Assembly: GCF_032452875.1 (NCBI RefSeq) | Contig: NC_083868.1 | Coordinates: forward strand, 40,094,537-40,158,536 | Direction: 5' to 3' | Origin: Bos javanicus | Lineage: Eukaryota; Chordata; Mammalia; Artiodactyla; Bovidae | Length of the DNA stretch: 64,000 bases | The notes under the pieces: model-generated | What the model was told of the DNA's origin: nothing | The model's database searches: none | The model's input: only the letters and a program-made list of their open reading frames with translations | Program-made: the position numbers and the translations under genes | Part shown: positions 10,701 to 20,792 of the stretch, one piece after another | How positions within the stretch are numbered: the first letter of the stretch is position 1 | Layout: each line of letters opens with the position of its first letter

Positions 10701-11609
10701 GAAACTATAAAACTCCTAGAGGAGAACATAGGCAAAACACTCTCCGACATACATCACAGCAGGATCCTCTATGACCCACCTCCCAGAATATTGGAAATAA
10801 AATCAAAAATAAACAAATGGGACCTAATTAACCTTAAAAGCTTCTGCACATCAAAGGAAACTATTAGCAAGGTGAAAAGACAGCCTTCAGAATGGGAGAA
10901 AATAATAGCAAATGAAGCAACCGACAAACAACTAATCTCAAAAATATACAAGCAACTCCTACAGCTCAACTCCAGAAAAATAAACGACCCAATCAAAAAA
11001 TGGGCCAAAGAACTAAATAGACATTTCTCCAAAAAAGACATACAGATGGCTAACAAACACATGAAAAGATGCTCAACATCACTCATTATCAGAGAAATGC
11101 AAATCAAAACCACTATGAGGTACCATTTCACACCAGTCAGAATGGCTGCGATCCAAAAGTCTACAAATAATAAATGCTGGAGAGGGTGTGGAGAAAAGGG
11201 AACCCTCTTACACTGTTGGTGGGAATGCAAACTAGTCCAGCCACTATGGAGAACAGTGTGGAGATTCCTTAAAAAACTGGAAATAGAACTGCCTTATGAT
11301 CCAGCAACCCCACTGCTGGGCATACACACTGAGGAAACCAGAAGGGAAAGAGACACGTGTACCCCAATGTTCATCGCAGCACTGTTTATAATAGCCAAGA
11401 CGTGGAAGCAACCTAGATGTCCATCAGCAGATGAATGGATAAGAAAGCTGTGGTACATATACACAATGGAGTATTACTCTGCCATTAAAAAGAATACATT
11501 TGAATCAGTTCTAATGAGGTGGATGAAACTGGAGCCTATTATACAGAGTGAAGTAAGCCAGAAGGAAAAACATAAATACAGTATACTAACGCATATATAT
11601 GGAATTTAG
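7791..11609 (+). CDS. L1-BT ORF2 protein (endonuclease and reverse transcriptase)
   Basis: An uninterrupted 1272-aa frame, close to human ORF2p (1275 aa). The protein nicks genomic DNA and copies L1 RNA from the nick (target-primed reverse transcription) in the nucleus. The N-terminal APE-type endonuclease (about 1-240) keeps its expected active-site residues: N13 in LNVNG, E42 in QETHL, D144 and N146 in VGDFNTPL, D204 in RIDHI and H229 in SDH. The reverse transcriptase (about 450-770) has SPGPDGFTAEFY, SIDAEKAFDKIQ, GTRQGCPLSPLL and the catalytic FADD at 699-702. Near the C-terminus is the Cys-rich motif C1129-x3-C1133-x7-H1141-x4-C1146. I see no missing catalytic residue. It lies 51 bp downstream of ORF1 on the same transcript. 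By the cis preference of L1 proteins it should act mainly on its own RNA, with SINEs or cellular RNAs as occasional substrates. Confidence 0.95.
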   Translation: MATGTYLSVITLNVNGLNAPTKRQRLAEWIQKQDPYICCLQETHLKTGDTYRLKVKGWKKIFHANRDQKKAGVAILISDKIDFKTKAVKRDKDGHYIMIKGSIQEEDITIINIYAPNTGAPQYVRQMLTSMKGEINNNTIIVGDFNTPLTPMDRSTKQKINKETQTLNDTIDQLDLIDIYRSFHPKTMNFTFFSSAHGTFSRIDHILGHKASLGKFKKIEIIPSIFSDHNAVRLDLNYRRKTIKNSNIWRLNNTLLNNQQITEEIKKEIKICIETNENENTTTQNLWDTVKAVLRGKFIAIQAHLKKQEKSQINNLTLHLKQLEKEEMKNPRVSRRKEILKIRAEINAKETKETIAKINKTKSWFFERINKIDKPLARLIKKQREKNQINKIRNENGEITTDNTEIQRIIREYYQQLYANKMDNVEEMDKFLEKYNFPKLDQEEIENLNRPITSMEIETVIKNLPANKSPGPDGFTAEFYQKFREELTPILLKLFQKIAEEGKLPNSFYEATITLIPKPDKDPTKKENYRPISLMNIDAKILNKILAIRIQQHIKKIIHHDQVGFIPGMQGFFNIRKSINVIHHVNKLKNKNHMIISIDAEKAFDKIQHPFMIKTLQKAGIEGTYLNIIKAIYDKPTANIILNGEKLKAFPLKSGTRQGCPLSPLLLNIVLEVLATAIRAEKEIKGIQIGKEEVKLSLFADDMILYIENPKESTRKLLEIINDYSKVAGYKINTQKSLAFLYTNNEKTEREIKETIPFTIATERIKYLGIYLPKETKDLYIENYKTLVKEIKEETNRWRNIPCSWIGRINIVKMSILPKAIYRFNAIPIKLPTVFFTELEQIISQFVWKYKKPRIAKAILRKKNGTGGINLLDFRLYYKATVIKTVWYWHKDRNIDQWNKIESPEINPRTYGHLIFDKGGKNIQWIKDNLFNKWCWEIWSATCKRMKLDHFLTPYTKINSKWIKDLNVRPETIKLLEENIGKTLSDIHHSRILYDPPPRILEIKSKINKWDLINLKSFCTSKETISKVKRQPSEWEKIIANEATDKQLISKIYKQLLQLNSRKINDPIKKWAKELNRHFSKKDIQMANKHMKRCSTSLIIREMQIKTTMRYHFTPVRMAAIQKSTNNKCWRGCGEKGTLLHCWWECKLVQPLWRTVWRFLKKLEIELPYDPATPLLGIHTEETRRERDTCTPMFIAALFIIAKTWKQPRCPSADEWIRKLWYIYTMEYYSAIKKNTFESVLMRWMKLEPIIQSEVSQKEKHKYSILTHIYGI

Positions 11610-11975
11610 AAAGATGGTAACAATAACCCGGTGTACGAGACAGCAAAAGAGACACTGATGTATAGAACAGTGTTATGGACTCTGTGGGAGAGGGAGAGGG
11701 TGGGAAGATGTGGGAGAATGGCAATGAAACATGTAAAATATCATGTAGGAAACGAGTTGCCAGTCCAGGTTCGATGCATGATGCTGGATGCTTGGGGCTG
11801 GTCCACTGGGACGGCCCAGAGGGATGGTATGGGGAGGGAGGAGGGAGGAGGGTTCGGGATGGGGAACACATGTATACCTGTGGCGGATTCATTTTGATAT
11901 TTGGCAAAACTAATACAATTATGTAAAGTTTAAAAATAAAATAAAATTGGAAGAATAAAAAAAAAAAAAAAAAAA
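11610..11975 (+). terminator. L1-BT 3'UTR, polyadenylation region and A tail
   Basis: A G-rich 3'UTR (GGGAGAGGGAGAGGGTGGG near 11686-11704 and GGGAGGGAGGAGGGAGGAGG near 11832-11851) ends in GTAAAGTTTAAAAATAAAATAAAA, containing AATAAA signals, then a 19-A tail with one short interruption before it. Such a polypurine G-rich 3'UTR is typical of mammalian L1. The terminus defines the young 3'-end type seen again at 33978, 38788, 40416 and 44341. Confidence 0.9.
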
Positions 11976-11987
11976 CAATAGCTTCAG

Positions 11988-12616
11988 TAGGATTTTTAAC
12001 ATAATCATAATTTAGCAGTAATATATGGTAAGAATTTTTAGTGAGCACTTAAACATTTTAAGCATAAAGCAGTACAAAGCAAATTTTATACCTCAAATGA
12101 GAAGGAGGAATTTATTGATGATATAATTTACTATTGAAAAGGACATATTATCATGTAAGCAAAAGGTACAAATATACTACCATATTTTTCAAGAAATGAA
12201 TACAAACTAAAACTATAAATCATTTGTATTTATTGTCTATATATTATATACATAAATATTATATCCCATTTCTATAGACAAAGTAGAGAGAAGAAGGACA
12301 TTAATTCTCATTCTTGGTTAATATGTCTGAGAATAATTCCAACAACTCATTCATCATTTAAATGTTCAAATCAGTTTCCCAAATTTAATTCATTGTAATT
12401 TATTTTTAGGCAACAATGAGTAGAAAGGGGGCCAGCTCACACTTTAAAAATATTACTGTGCTGCATCCCAGAACTAATGGGGTATATTTCAACAGGTAAT
12501 TCAGTAGGATGTGAAGAAACAGGGAAGAAGGCATGTTTGTAAATATGTTCATACAGAAGAATATAAACTGTAATAAATGCATTTTAAAACTTTTTTAGGC
12601 TCCAGCTTCATCCATC
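11988..12616. other. AT-rich stretch, nothing recognised
   Basis: About 630 bp of AT-rich sequence. No repeat family or coding frame could be recognised with confidence. Confidence 0.5.
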
Positions 12617-12812
12617 AATGCAGGATACAGGATGCTTGGGGCTGGTGCACTGGGATGACCCAGAGGGATGGTACGGGGAGGGAGGTGGGTGGGGGGTTCA
12701 AGATGGGTAACACATGTACACCCGTGGTGGATTCAAGTTGATGTATGGCAAAACCAATACAATATTGTAAAGTAATTAGTCTCCAATTAAAATAAATAAA
12801 TTTAAATTAAAA
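12617..12812 (+). mobile_element. L1-BT 3'UTR fragment, older 3'-end type
   Basis: The GGATGCTTGGGGCTGGTGCA and GGGAGGGAGG blocks match the 3'UTR of the full-length L1. The last part differs: it ends GTAATTAGTCTCCAATTAAA-type sequence before A-rich AATAAATAAA, the same terminus as the L1 ending at 47575. It is strongly 5'-truncated. Confidence 0.88.
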
Positions 12813-13078
12813 AAATCTTTTATAAAAATAATCAATATTTCTTGAACCATCTGCCAGACACATAATTTATATTTTACAAACTTTACGATATTCATAGCAA
12901 ACACTCTTGCTAGTAACATTTAATTAATGACAAATTTAGTAGAGAAATTCAAAATTTTTCCCAAGGCCAAATTATTAAATGACCAAGCATAGTCCTATAT
13001 CCAATATTAAGTAATACAGAGTCATTACTCTTGATGGCCATATAACTTGCTTCAGTTGGAAAATACTGAGTCTAGATA

Positions 13079-13305
13079 TGTATCTAGGGCTTCCCTGGCT
13101 CAGACATTAAATAATCTGCCTGCAATGCCGGAGACCTAGGTTCAATCCCTGGGTTGGGAAGATCCCCTGGAGAAGTGCATGGCAATCCACTCCAGTGTTC
13201 TTGCCTAGAGAATTCTCTGGACAGAGGAGCCTGGTGGGCTACAGTACATGGGGTTACAAAGAGTCAGACATGACTGAGCACAGCACAGCACAAGAGGTGT
13301 ATCTA
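13079..13305 (+). mobile_element. Bov-tA SINE with TSD
   Basis: The body 13087-13297 starts GGGCTTCCCTGGCTCAG (tRNA-derived head with the B-box-like GGTTCAATCCC) and continues into the BovB-derived tail with GAGTCAGACATGACTGAGCA. The 8-bp direct repeat TGTATCTA flanks it at 13079-13086 and 13298-13305. Confidence 0.92.
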
Positions 13306-13372
13306 TTAAAGCTTAAGGCCTTTGACCAGGTAGTTACTGGTGAGCAATGGAAAGTGGGAGTTGTGAAGAATT

Positions 13373-13678
13373 AGAGATCCCAGGCGGAGAAGGCGATGGC
13401 ACTCCACTCCAGAATACTATTGCCTGGAAAATCCCATGGATGGAGGAGCCTGGTGGGCTGAAGTCCATGGGGTCGTGAAGAGTCAGACACGACTGAGCGA
13501 CTTCACTTTCACTTTTCATTTTCATGCATTGGAGAAGGAAATGGCAACCCACTCCAGTGTTCTTGCCTGGAGAATCCCAGGGACGGGGGAGCCTGGTGGG
13601 CTGACGTATATGGGGTCACACAGAGTTGGACATAACTGAAGTGATTTAGCAGCAGCAGCAGCAGCAGAGATCCCAGGC
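13373..13678 (+). mobile_element. Bov-A2 dimeric SINE with TSD
   Basis: Two Bov-A monomers in tandem (each from GGAGAAGG-A-ATGGCA to the ...GACTGA end), joined by TTCACTTTCAC and followed by an AGC trinucleotide tail (about 13649-13667). The 13-bp direct repeat AGAGATCCCAGGC lies at 13373-13385 and 13666-13678. Confidence 0.93.
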
Positions 13679-13885
13679 ATGAGAAATAACTGGAGCAAAG
13701 GGAAGTGGAAGAAAAGTAGCAACTGATTCATTTGAGGGACACACTATGGAAAGGAGCTTGGCTTAGATAATTTGGTATCACTGCAAAATGGTTTCAAGGA
13801 AGGCAATAAGGTATTAATTTGAAGCTTAGTATAAAAATCACAGCAGAGCTCTGACCTGGAGATAAACATGGAAAGATTACCAGTG

Positions 13886-14208
13886 AAAGAAGATATTTCT
13901 CTTTGTGACCCTATGGACTATACAGTCCTTGGTATTCTCCTGCCCAGAATACTGGAGTGGGTAGCCTTTACCTTCTCCAGGGGATCTTCCCAACCCAGGG
14001 ATTGAACCCAGGGATTGAATCCAGGTCTCTCACATTTTAGGCGGATTCTTTACCAGCTGAGCCATAAGGGAAGCCCAAGAATACTGGAGTGGGTAGTCTA
14101 TTCCTGCTCCAGTGGATCTTCCCGACCCAGGAATTTAACTGGGGTCTCCTATGTTGCAGGCAGATTCTTTACCAACTGAGCTATCACAGGGAAGCCCCAA
14201 GAAGATAT
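13886..14208 (-). mobile_element. Bov-tA-type SINE pair with TSD
   Basis: Reverse-oriented Bov-tA (about 13897-14077) whose tRNA-like head ends in GGGAAGCCC, directly abutted by a second partial Bov-tA copy (about 14078-14198) also ending in GGGAAGCCC. A single repeat AAGAAGATAT flanks the pair (13887-13896 and 14199-14208), so the two halves probably inserted as one unit. Confidence 0.82.
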
Positions 14209-14884
14209 AACTCCTGGAAATTAAAGGAAGAGTGCTTGCAAGAAATCTGTGAGAGTAACGGACAGAGAGGCCAGGAAAGAAAGAAAGAAAAGGATTATCA
14301 GCAGTTTGCTAACCTTACTTTCCTCTCAAGAAAATCCTCACTTCTCCTCTTACACCACTTTCTTCACTCCACTCAAACCACAGATTCCCTTTCTCTTATT
14401 TTGAACTCCTGAGCTGTTCAAAAGGTAGAAAGGAAGAAGAAAGGAGGAAAATGAAAAGAGAATCCATCAGTTTATATAACCTGATCATCTTCCCACTTTT
14501 AAATCAGACAACATACTTTCCACTTTCAAAATACACAATCCCTTCCTTTGTCTTTTTGGATCATAACCACATAACCCTCTCAGCTCATATTTCATCAGTT
14601 TTGTTGTCTTCCTCCATACTCAATCCTTTTTATTAGTACTCATATATGATTTTGTATCTCTTATCTTAAATAAAAACAAAAAAAATTCCACAAAAATAAA
14701 TATTCTTTAACCATATATCCTGTTTCATCTTCCCTAACACTTATTTCCCAGTATTTTTTGCTCTTGAATTTTTGCCTTCAGCCCTTCTACCTGGTATCAT
14801 GGTATTTCCTCATGTCTGAATTATAAACTCTGGAATTTTTTATGGTAAGATAAATTGGTGATAAACTCTTTCAGATTTTATTTG
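14209..14884. other. Unassigned stretch
   Basis: About 670 bp holding a short GAAA run near 14278-14290 and C/T-rich sequence. Nothing recognisable; open frames at 14089-14412 and 14451-14636 show no known motif, and the first begins inside a SINE. Confidence 0.5.
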
Positions 14885-15160
14885 GCTGCTGCTGCTACTA
14901 AGTCGCTTCAGTCGCGTCCAACTCTGTGCGACCTCATAGACAGCACCACCAGGCTCCCCCGTCCCTGGGATTCTCCAGGCAAGAACACTGGAGTGGGTTG
15001 CCATTTCCTTCTCCAATGCATGAAAGTGAAAAGTGAAACTGAAGTCATTCAGCGTGTCAGACTCTTCATGACCCCATGGACTGCAGCCCACCAGGCTCCT
15101 CCATCCATGGTATTTCCCAGGCAAGAGTGCTGGAGTGGGGTGCCATTGCCCTCCCCTGGG
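14885..15160 (-). mobile_element. Bov-A2 dimeric SINE
   Basis: Starts on the plus strand with GCTGCTGCTGCTACTAAGTC (the complement of the AGC tail) and contains two Bov-A monomers joined by GAAAGTGAAAAGTGAAA. I found no convincing TSD. Confidence 0.92.
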
Positions 15161-15736
15161 AATAGCTTTATTTTCCAAATGTTCTTGATGACTGGGGACT
15201 CCAGATATAGAAATTTCCTCTTATTCTTGAAGGTTAGGGATTCCAGGTATAGAATTGGTGGATTGTTAATTTTTATAGTACATTTGTAGATAATATTCCA
15301 CTGTTTTCTAGCTACCTTGTTTGGGTTCATACATCAGCTTTTATTCCAATGGCTGTTCTCTGGCTTTCCTGCTGTCTCTTAACTACACTATCCTTTACTT
15401 TTTCTGGAATACTTCCAAATATGAATTTCTTTTTACTTATAAGTGAGGGTTGGATGCTGGTATTTGGAATTCAACAGTTCTATAAATTTTAAGCCATTTC
15501 CTCATTGAGTAGAATTCATTTTTCAAATTTAAATTGTTACATTATTGCCTTGTGAAATTTTGATTAAACATGCTATAGACTTTTATTCTACTTGCCATGA
15601 CTCGTACCTCCTATTTTGTTTCTCTGACTTCTTGAGGTACCTTCTGGATAAGTCCTTTGGATCTGCTTTTCAGTTATTATTTCTCCTTTTATCCCAGTAC
15701 ACTCTGATATTCAATCCATTTTTTAAAATTTTATAA
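15161..15736. other. Unassigned stretch
   Basis: About 575 bp, T-rich on the plus strand. GGAATACTTCCAAATATG and GAATTCAACAGTTCTATAAA are seen but I can assign no family. The 63-codon frame at 15545-15736 shows nothing recognisable. Confidence 0.45.
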
Positions 15737-15829
15737 TTTTTTATTTCATAATTTATTTTTAATTAAAGGATAACTGATTTACAGAATTTTGTTGTTTTCT
15801 GTCAAACATCAACATGAATCAGCCATAGG
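15737..15829 (-). mobile_element. L1 3' terminal fragment, older 3'-end type
   Basis: The reverse complement reads GGCTGATTCATGTTGATG to TTTAATTAAAAATAAATTA, matching the terminus of the L1 ending at 47575. About 90 bp survives; it is strongly 5'-truncated. Confidence 0.7.
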
Positions 15830-15977
15830 ATTTTTTATTATACAAAATATAGTTATCCTTATACATTTAGTACATTTCAGAAAAACATTTTTGTCAAAAT
15901 TATGGTTTTGGCCATTTGTGAAAAAATCTTAATGTTTCTTGTATCTTCTTTTTGGGCAAATATATAAATACTACTAT

Positions 15978-16190
15978 AATTTTCAGTTGCTCAGATGATA
16001 AAGAATCTGCCTGCAATGCAGGACACCTGGGTTTTATCCAAGGGTTGAGATGATCCCCTGGAGAAGTGAATGGCTACCCACTCCAGTTTTCTTACCTGGA
16101 GAATTCCATGGCAGTTACCTGGCAGGCTACAGTCCCTGGCCTCACAAAGAGTTGGACACAACTGAGAACTTACCACTTTCATTTTCACTA
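15978..16190 (+). mobile_element. Bov-tA SINE, diverged
   Basis: The head contains AGTTGCTCAGATGATAAAGA and ATCTGCCTGCAATGCAGGA; the tail contains AAAGAGTTGGACACAACTGAG and TTTCATTTTCAC. A diverged copy without a clear TSD. Confidence 0.85.
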
Positions 16191-17099
16191 TATGCTAGAA
16201 AGCCTATTTCAAATCTTTTCAATTCCATTAATTTGATTAACTAGACAAATAGATTGGACAAATATGGTCATCAGGATGTCTTTCCTGCTCAGTTTGAATC
16301 TAACATAGCCAAGTACATACTTATTTTTCTCAGTCTCTCAAACCATTTGGCCATGTCATTTTCAATTTATACAGAGAACTCATTTATTTGCATCAGGACA
16401 TCACACTGATGAAATGTAGAACTCATCCCCTCTTCTATCCTGATGTCATTGTTGAACATGTCATGAGATCAAATGGTTTGTCTAAACAAATTTACTTGAT
16501 AGGCTATACAATGTGAATCAGATAATGTTAAAGAGAAACAGTGAATTAAAAAAAATACATTTTATATAAAAAATACATCTTTTTCCTTTTCTCTGATAGA
16601 GAAATTAAAGTTACAAATACATACAAAATATTTCTTGCATAAATATTCTTGAGTTTTTGTAGTTTTGAGTCAAGTAGCTTAATGTATGCCATTAAGAGAA
16701 TCTTACCACAAGCAAAAAGAATAGTTGAGTTATAATTCGTTCACTGTACTCAGTCATTGGTTGGAAGTACCCTTCAAGGAGAATGTACTCAGGAACACAC
16801 AATAAATAGAATATATCATAGCTAGAGAATGTCATTTAGCTTTGTTCCCTATGAGCTCTTGAGGTCAAATCTGAGAGATGAATCTCCATGGCTATTTTAT
16901 AGGTCAAAGAAGTTCTCTTTAGAGAAATGACATGAAATCAGAGTCTAAAATGATAAGAAGGGATCAGTAATTGACTGACCTGAGCTGGTCATTTTCTCCT
17001 TTCAATATGTCAAAAGCACTGAACTATGAACATCCAATTGCAAAGTCTTTATAATTTCTTCTGTGTACCTCAAATACCAAAATACTGAAGCATTCAATG
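16191..17099. other. AT-rich stretch, nothing recognised
   Basis: About 900 bp with no repeat or coding signal that I can support. Confidence 0.45.
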
Positions 17100-19060
17100 C
17101 GTCCTTTTCCACATATATTCCCTCATAGTTCACTATCTTTGCAAAGGATCATCTCCATGCTGGAGTCCCAGTAGCACCACTAACTATGCTATTACTAGGA
17201 CAGCAGCATCTGCAGAGTATAGTCTATGATAGAACCAGAGGATCCCATAGTCATGTGCTCTCCACCTCACTTCTTCTTCCATTAAGTAGTTCCAAAGGAT
17301 TAAGGTGACATTATGCAGGATCCTATAGGTCGGACATGTCCTTATAGCTTTGTTGCTCATAAAAGAAATCATGACCAACTTTCCTTTGCAAGTAAAGTAT
17401 TTCCAACAGTCTTCTATTCAGAGACCATACTCTGACCAATTATAAATAGGAGCCCAATTCTACAACAGTATCTCCTACTTTCAGCATCATTTTACAGAAA
17501 ATATCCATTACCAATCTTCCCTGTGATATCAGTACTCCTCTTAATCGGCCTTCGCTGAGTCATTGCAAATGCAGTTTCAACCTGTTGTGAATAGGAACAG
17601 CTGTAACAGATGGTTTCTTGTGTCTCACATTTTAGTATATTTATTTCTCTAAGTCTTTTTTTCCCTTCCTCCATTCTCTGCCTGCACCTTTTTCAGCAAG
17701 CCTCATTTTGTTTAATGTGGGCCATTTCTATTTTTTTAACTTCCAGAGGCCATCCTAGCAGTGTATCAGAACTGACTCTAAAGATTCTTTCTAGAGCATT
17801 AAATCTCAAGTTCAGGAAAGTACTCAGATATTTTAAAAATTATCTAGTTTTAAAGTACATGCACACAGATCTAATTCAGCACCCTTAAAATACTGATCCC
17901 CAGTTTGGTCATGTTATGATTTCCCATAGATATTGGTCTTCTACCAAGGAGAGAATGTGGGGCAGATCCTAAAGAAAGGAACAATTGTTTTGCCAATAAA
18001 TTACATCAGTTAAGACATCTTACTAATCTTTAAGCAAAGCATTGTAATTATCTTCCAATGGGCACCTAAGCATTTAAGGATTTTCATCCCGAATCTCATA
18101 CCATCCTCCTTTCCTCTCATGGTGTTGTCTCTGGCATATGGGATGCATCTAGGCTGAGAATACAGACATCTCCAAATTTCTACCACTTTTATAATTTTAT
18201 GCAATATTCTTGACACCAAGTTGTGTTCACCCTCTAGCTGCAGGAGATAAGTGTCTCTTTAAAAACTGCCAAGGAGGAATTCTGACATTCATTAATAACT
18301 TTAAAATGTTGATTAATGGAGTTGAGACACCATCACTCTCTCAGATTAATCATTGGCACTTAGCAATTGCCATACAGTTCTACTATGCTTATAATTGTTA
18401 TATCTCTCAAAAACCTGAGACACTGAATTGTTAGTGCATTCTCTTTTCACTTTATCCTATTCTAGTCCATCACAGATGAGATTTTAGCAGTTATACTTCT
18501 AGAGCATTCCAAGGACTGTGAATGCTCCATGTACAAGCAGTGATGAGATTCTCATTGTCATCCAGAGTCACATTCTCGGGGGTTAGTTATTTCCTAGGAT
18601 GTCTCCTGGTATGCACTGTCTTAGGTCAAGTTTCCTAGAAGAAGAGTCTAAGATAGAGAATTTTTTTTTTTCATGTGGCTTATTAGGATGAGGGGCAGGG
18701 GAATTATACAATAAAAGGTCTGGAGACAAAGTTTAAGTAATAATGTCATCTCAGCTATGGATTACCTTTAGTTTGATCCCATATGGAATTTGTAGAACAC
18801 AAACTATATCAAAAAGTCAATGGTCACCTTGCCACAAGTTGCATTGAACCCTTACTCCAATAAGTCACTGGCCAACATGTGTCCTCAAAATAAGGGTAGG
18901 GTAGGGTGGCACAGAACTCCTGCTGAAGTGGGTGCTATTTGTCTGAAAGCAAATTTCTGGAGAAGAGGGCAGGTCTGCTAAGCACAAGCCTCACAAGAGC
19001 TGAGAGACAGATGTTCTATCTGGCTAAGAGGATCTGAGGAGGGCACATTAGACATCAAAT
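17100..19060. other. Unassigned block of more balanced composition, possibly old LTR-retroelement DNA
   Basis: About 2 kb that is less AT-rich than its surroundings, with no match to the LINE and SINE families recognised here. A T run at 18660-18671 followed by GTGGCTTATTAGGATGAGG recalls old ERVL/MaLR-type elements, but I cannot name a family. Short frames (17184-17378, 17492-17674, 17610-17888, 18010-18219, 18210-18434) lack recognisable domains. Confidence 0.3.
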
Positions 19061-19762
19061 ACCAAGTGTAAGCAACTGAGTCACTAAAATGTAAGATCAT
19101 TTTTTACAGGAATGATACTCTTTCAATTATTTCAAGCCCTTGACACAATTAACAAGTGTGTGTCTTATACACAGCAGGTCAATTATTCCCAAAGAGAAAG
19201 AAAAATAAAGAGGGGGATTTCCTAAACCATGGAGTGTAGAATAAAGCTGGATTGATTTTTAACAAAGTAGAAGAGTATGATGACTTTTAGAAATTATACA
19301 TAATAGCAGCTACATTTTTATTCTCAAGACCATTTGGTGAGTTACCAAGTTCCCCCTGAAAATTAGTGTATGTCATGAGATAGATACTCTCAAATTGACA
19401 CTGCTTATTTTATATTGGGTAGTTACTGAAATGACTCTTACGGAGAACAATTAAAATGAAAAATATTTGTTAATATTCATTTGCCTTAGGGAATTTAAAT
19501 GATGAGATTAAAGAGCAAAAGGAACTATCTTAAACACAGAGATAGTCTTGGATCAGTTACTTAGGTCTAAAGTTCAACAAGTCATACATATTTGTCATCA
19601 TCTTAAATGAACATGGCTTGCAGCTAACCAAAAGGAAGGAAGTAATTAAAAGAACATTGGTGGTAGTAATCTCAAACATCAACTACACTGCAGCAGGACT
19701 GTGACTTGATTTGATGTAGATAAAAGAGAAATGCCATTCTTGAACTCAATTCACTTTAAACA
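19061..19762. other. AT-rich stretch, nothing recognised
   Basis: About 700 bp without a recognisable repeat or gene. Confidence 0.45.
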
Positions 19763-20326
19763 ACTCAGTTCAGTTCAATTTAGTCACTCAGTCATGTCTG
19801 ATTCTTTGCAACCCCATGAACTACACAGCACACTAGGCTTTCCTTTCCATCACCAACTCCCAGAGCTTACACAAACTCATGTCCACTGAGTCGGTGATGT
19901 CATTCAACCATCTCATCCTCTGTCATCCCCTTCTCCTCCCACCTTCAATCTTTCCCAGCATCAGGGTCTTTACCAATGAGTCAGTTCTTTGCATCAGGTG
20001 GCCAAAGTATTGGAGCTTCAGCTTCAGCATCAGTTCTTCCAATGAATATTCAGGATTGATCTCCTCAGTATGGACTGGTTGGGTCTCCTTGCAGTCCAAG
20101 GGACTCTCAAGAGTCTTCTCCAACACTACAGTTCAAAAGCATCAATTCTTCAGCGCTCAGGTTTATTTATAGTCCAACTCTCACATTCATACATGACTAC
20201 TGGAAAAACATACCTTTGACTAGATAGATATTTGTTGGCAAAGTAATGTCACTGGTTTTTAATATGCTGTCTAGGTTGGTCACAGCTTTTCTTCCAAGGA
20301 ACAAGCATCTTTTAACTTGGCTGCAG

Positions 20327-20788
20327 TCACCATCTGCAGTGACTTTGAAGCCCAAGAAAAATAAAGTCTGACACTGTTTCCATTATTTCCCCATCTATTT
20401 GCTTTGAAGTGATGGGACTGGATGGCATGACCTTAGTTTTCTGACTGTTGAGTTTTAAGCCAACTTTTTCACTCTCCTCTTTCACTTTCATCAAAAGACT
20501 CTTTAGTTCTTCTTCACTTTCTGCCATAAGGGTGGTGTCATCTGCATATCTGAGGTTATTGATATTTCTCCCAGCAATACTGATTCCAGCTTGAGCTTCT
20601 TCCAGCCCAGCGTTTCTCATGATGTACTCTGCATATAAGTTAAATAAGCAGGGTGACAATATACAGCCTTGACATACTCCTTTCCCAATTTGGAACCAGT
20701 CTGTTGTTCCATGTCCAGTTCTAACTGTTGCATCTTGACCTGCATACAGATTTCTCAGGAGGCATGTCAGGTGGTCTGGTATTACCAT
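20327..20788 (-). pseudogene. BovB ORF2 reverse transcriptase fragment
   Basis: A 153-codon open piece with reverse transcriptase motif B (GVCQGCILSPCLFNLYAEY; other copies have GVRQGC) and the catalytic YADD motif, followed by the thumb-like SEEELKSLLMKVKEESEKV region. It is open only because the fragment is short. The upstream part of the frame is cut by an inserted L1 and the downstream part is frameshifted. Confidence 0.85.
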
Positions 20789-20792
20789 CTCT

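Larger units (their letters stand above)
4228..11987 (+). mobile_element. Full-length L1-BT LINE-1 with both ORFs open
   Basis: A complete non-LTR retrotransposon. It starts at about 4243 with GGGGAGGAGCCAAGATGGCG, the same kind of 5' terminus seen in full-length L1s of other mammals. In order follow a 5'UTR of about 2.6 kb, ORF1, a 51-bp spacer, ORF2, a 3'UTR of about 350 bp and an A tail (11957-11975). The 15-bp direct repeat AAACAATAGCTTCAG lies at 4228-4242 and 11973-11987 and is identical on both sides, marking a target-primed insertion. The pre-insertion bottom strand would read TTT/CAT at the nick, a variant of the L1 consensus TTTT/AA. Identical TSDs, intact frames and an unbroken 5' end all point to a young insertion. 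Whether it is still active cannot be read from sequence alone. Confidence 0.95.

Noticed and set aside
10769..11230. 153-codon reverse frame inside L1 ORF2 (also at 43194-43655 and 46542-47075)
   Set aside because: The frame is antisense to conserved ORF2 and recurs in all three L1 copies simply because the sense strand is conserved. No start signal or known domain.
6813..11609. A host gene of two exons with reverse transcriptase
   Set aside because: The two frames are standard L1 ORF1 and ORF2 inside a TSD-bounded element with A tail and no introns.
11539..12048. 169-codon reverse open frame over the L1 3' end
   Set aside because: It lies antisense to the L1 ORF2 end and 3'UTR; low-complexity Phe and Pro/Ser runs come from the complement of A- and G-rich L1 sequence.
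13087..13200. tRNA gene
   Set aside because: The tRNA-like sequence is the head of the Bov-tA SINE, with no intact cloverleaf and directly fused to a BovB-derived tail.
13334..15330. Several 60-144 codon frames in the SINE cluster
   Set aside because: They are translations of Bov-A2 and Bov-tA, recognisable by repeated SPPGSSVHGIFQARVLEW-like or GEGNGTPLQYSCLENPMD-like peptides found in every copy of these SINEs.
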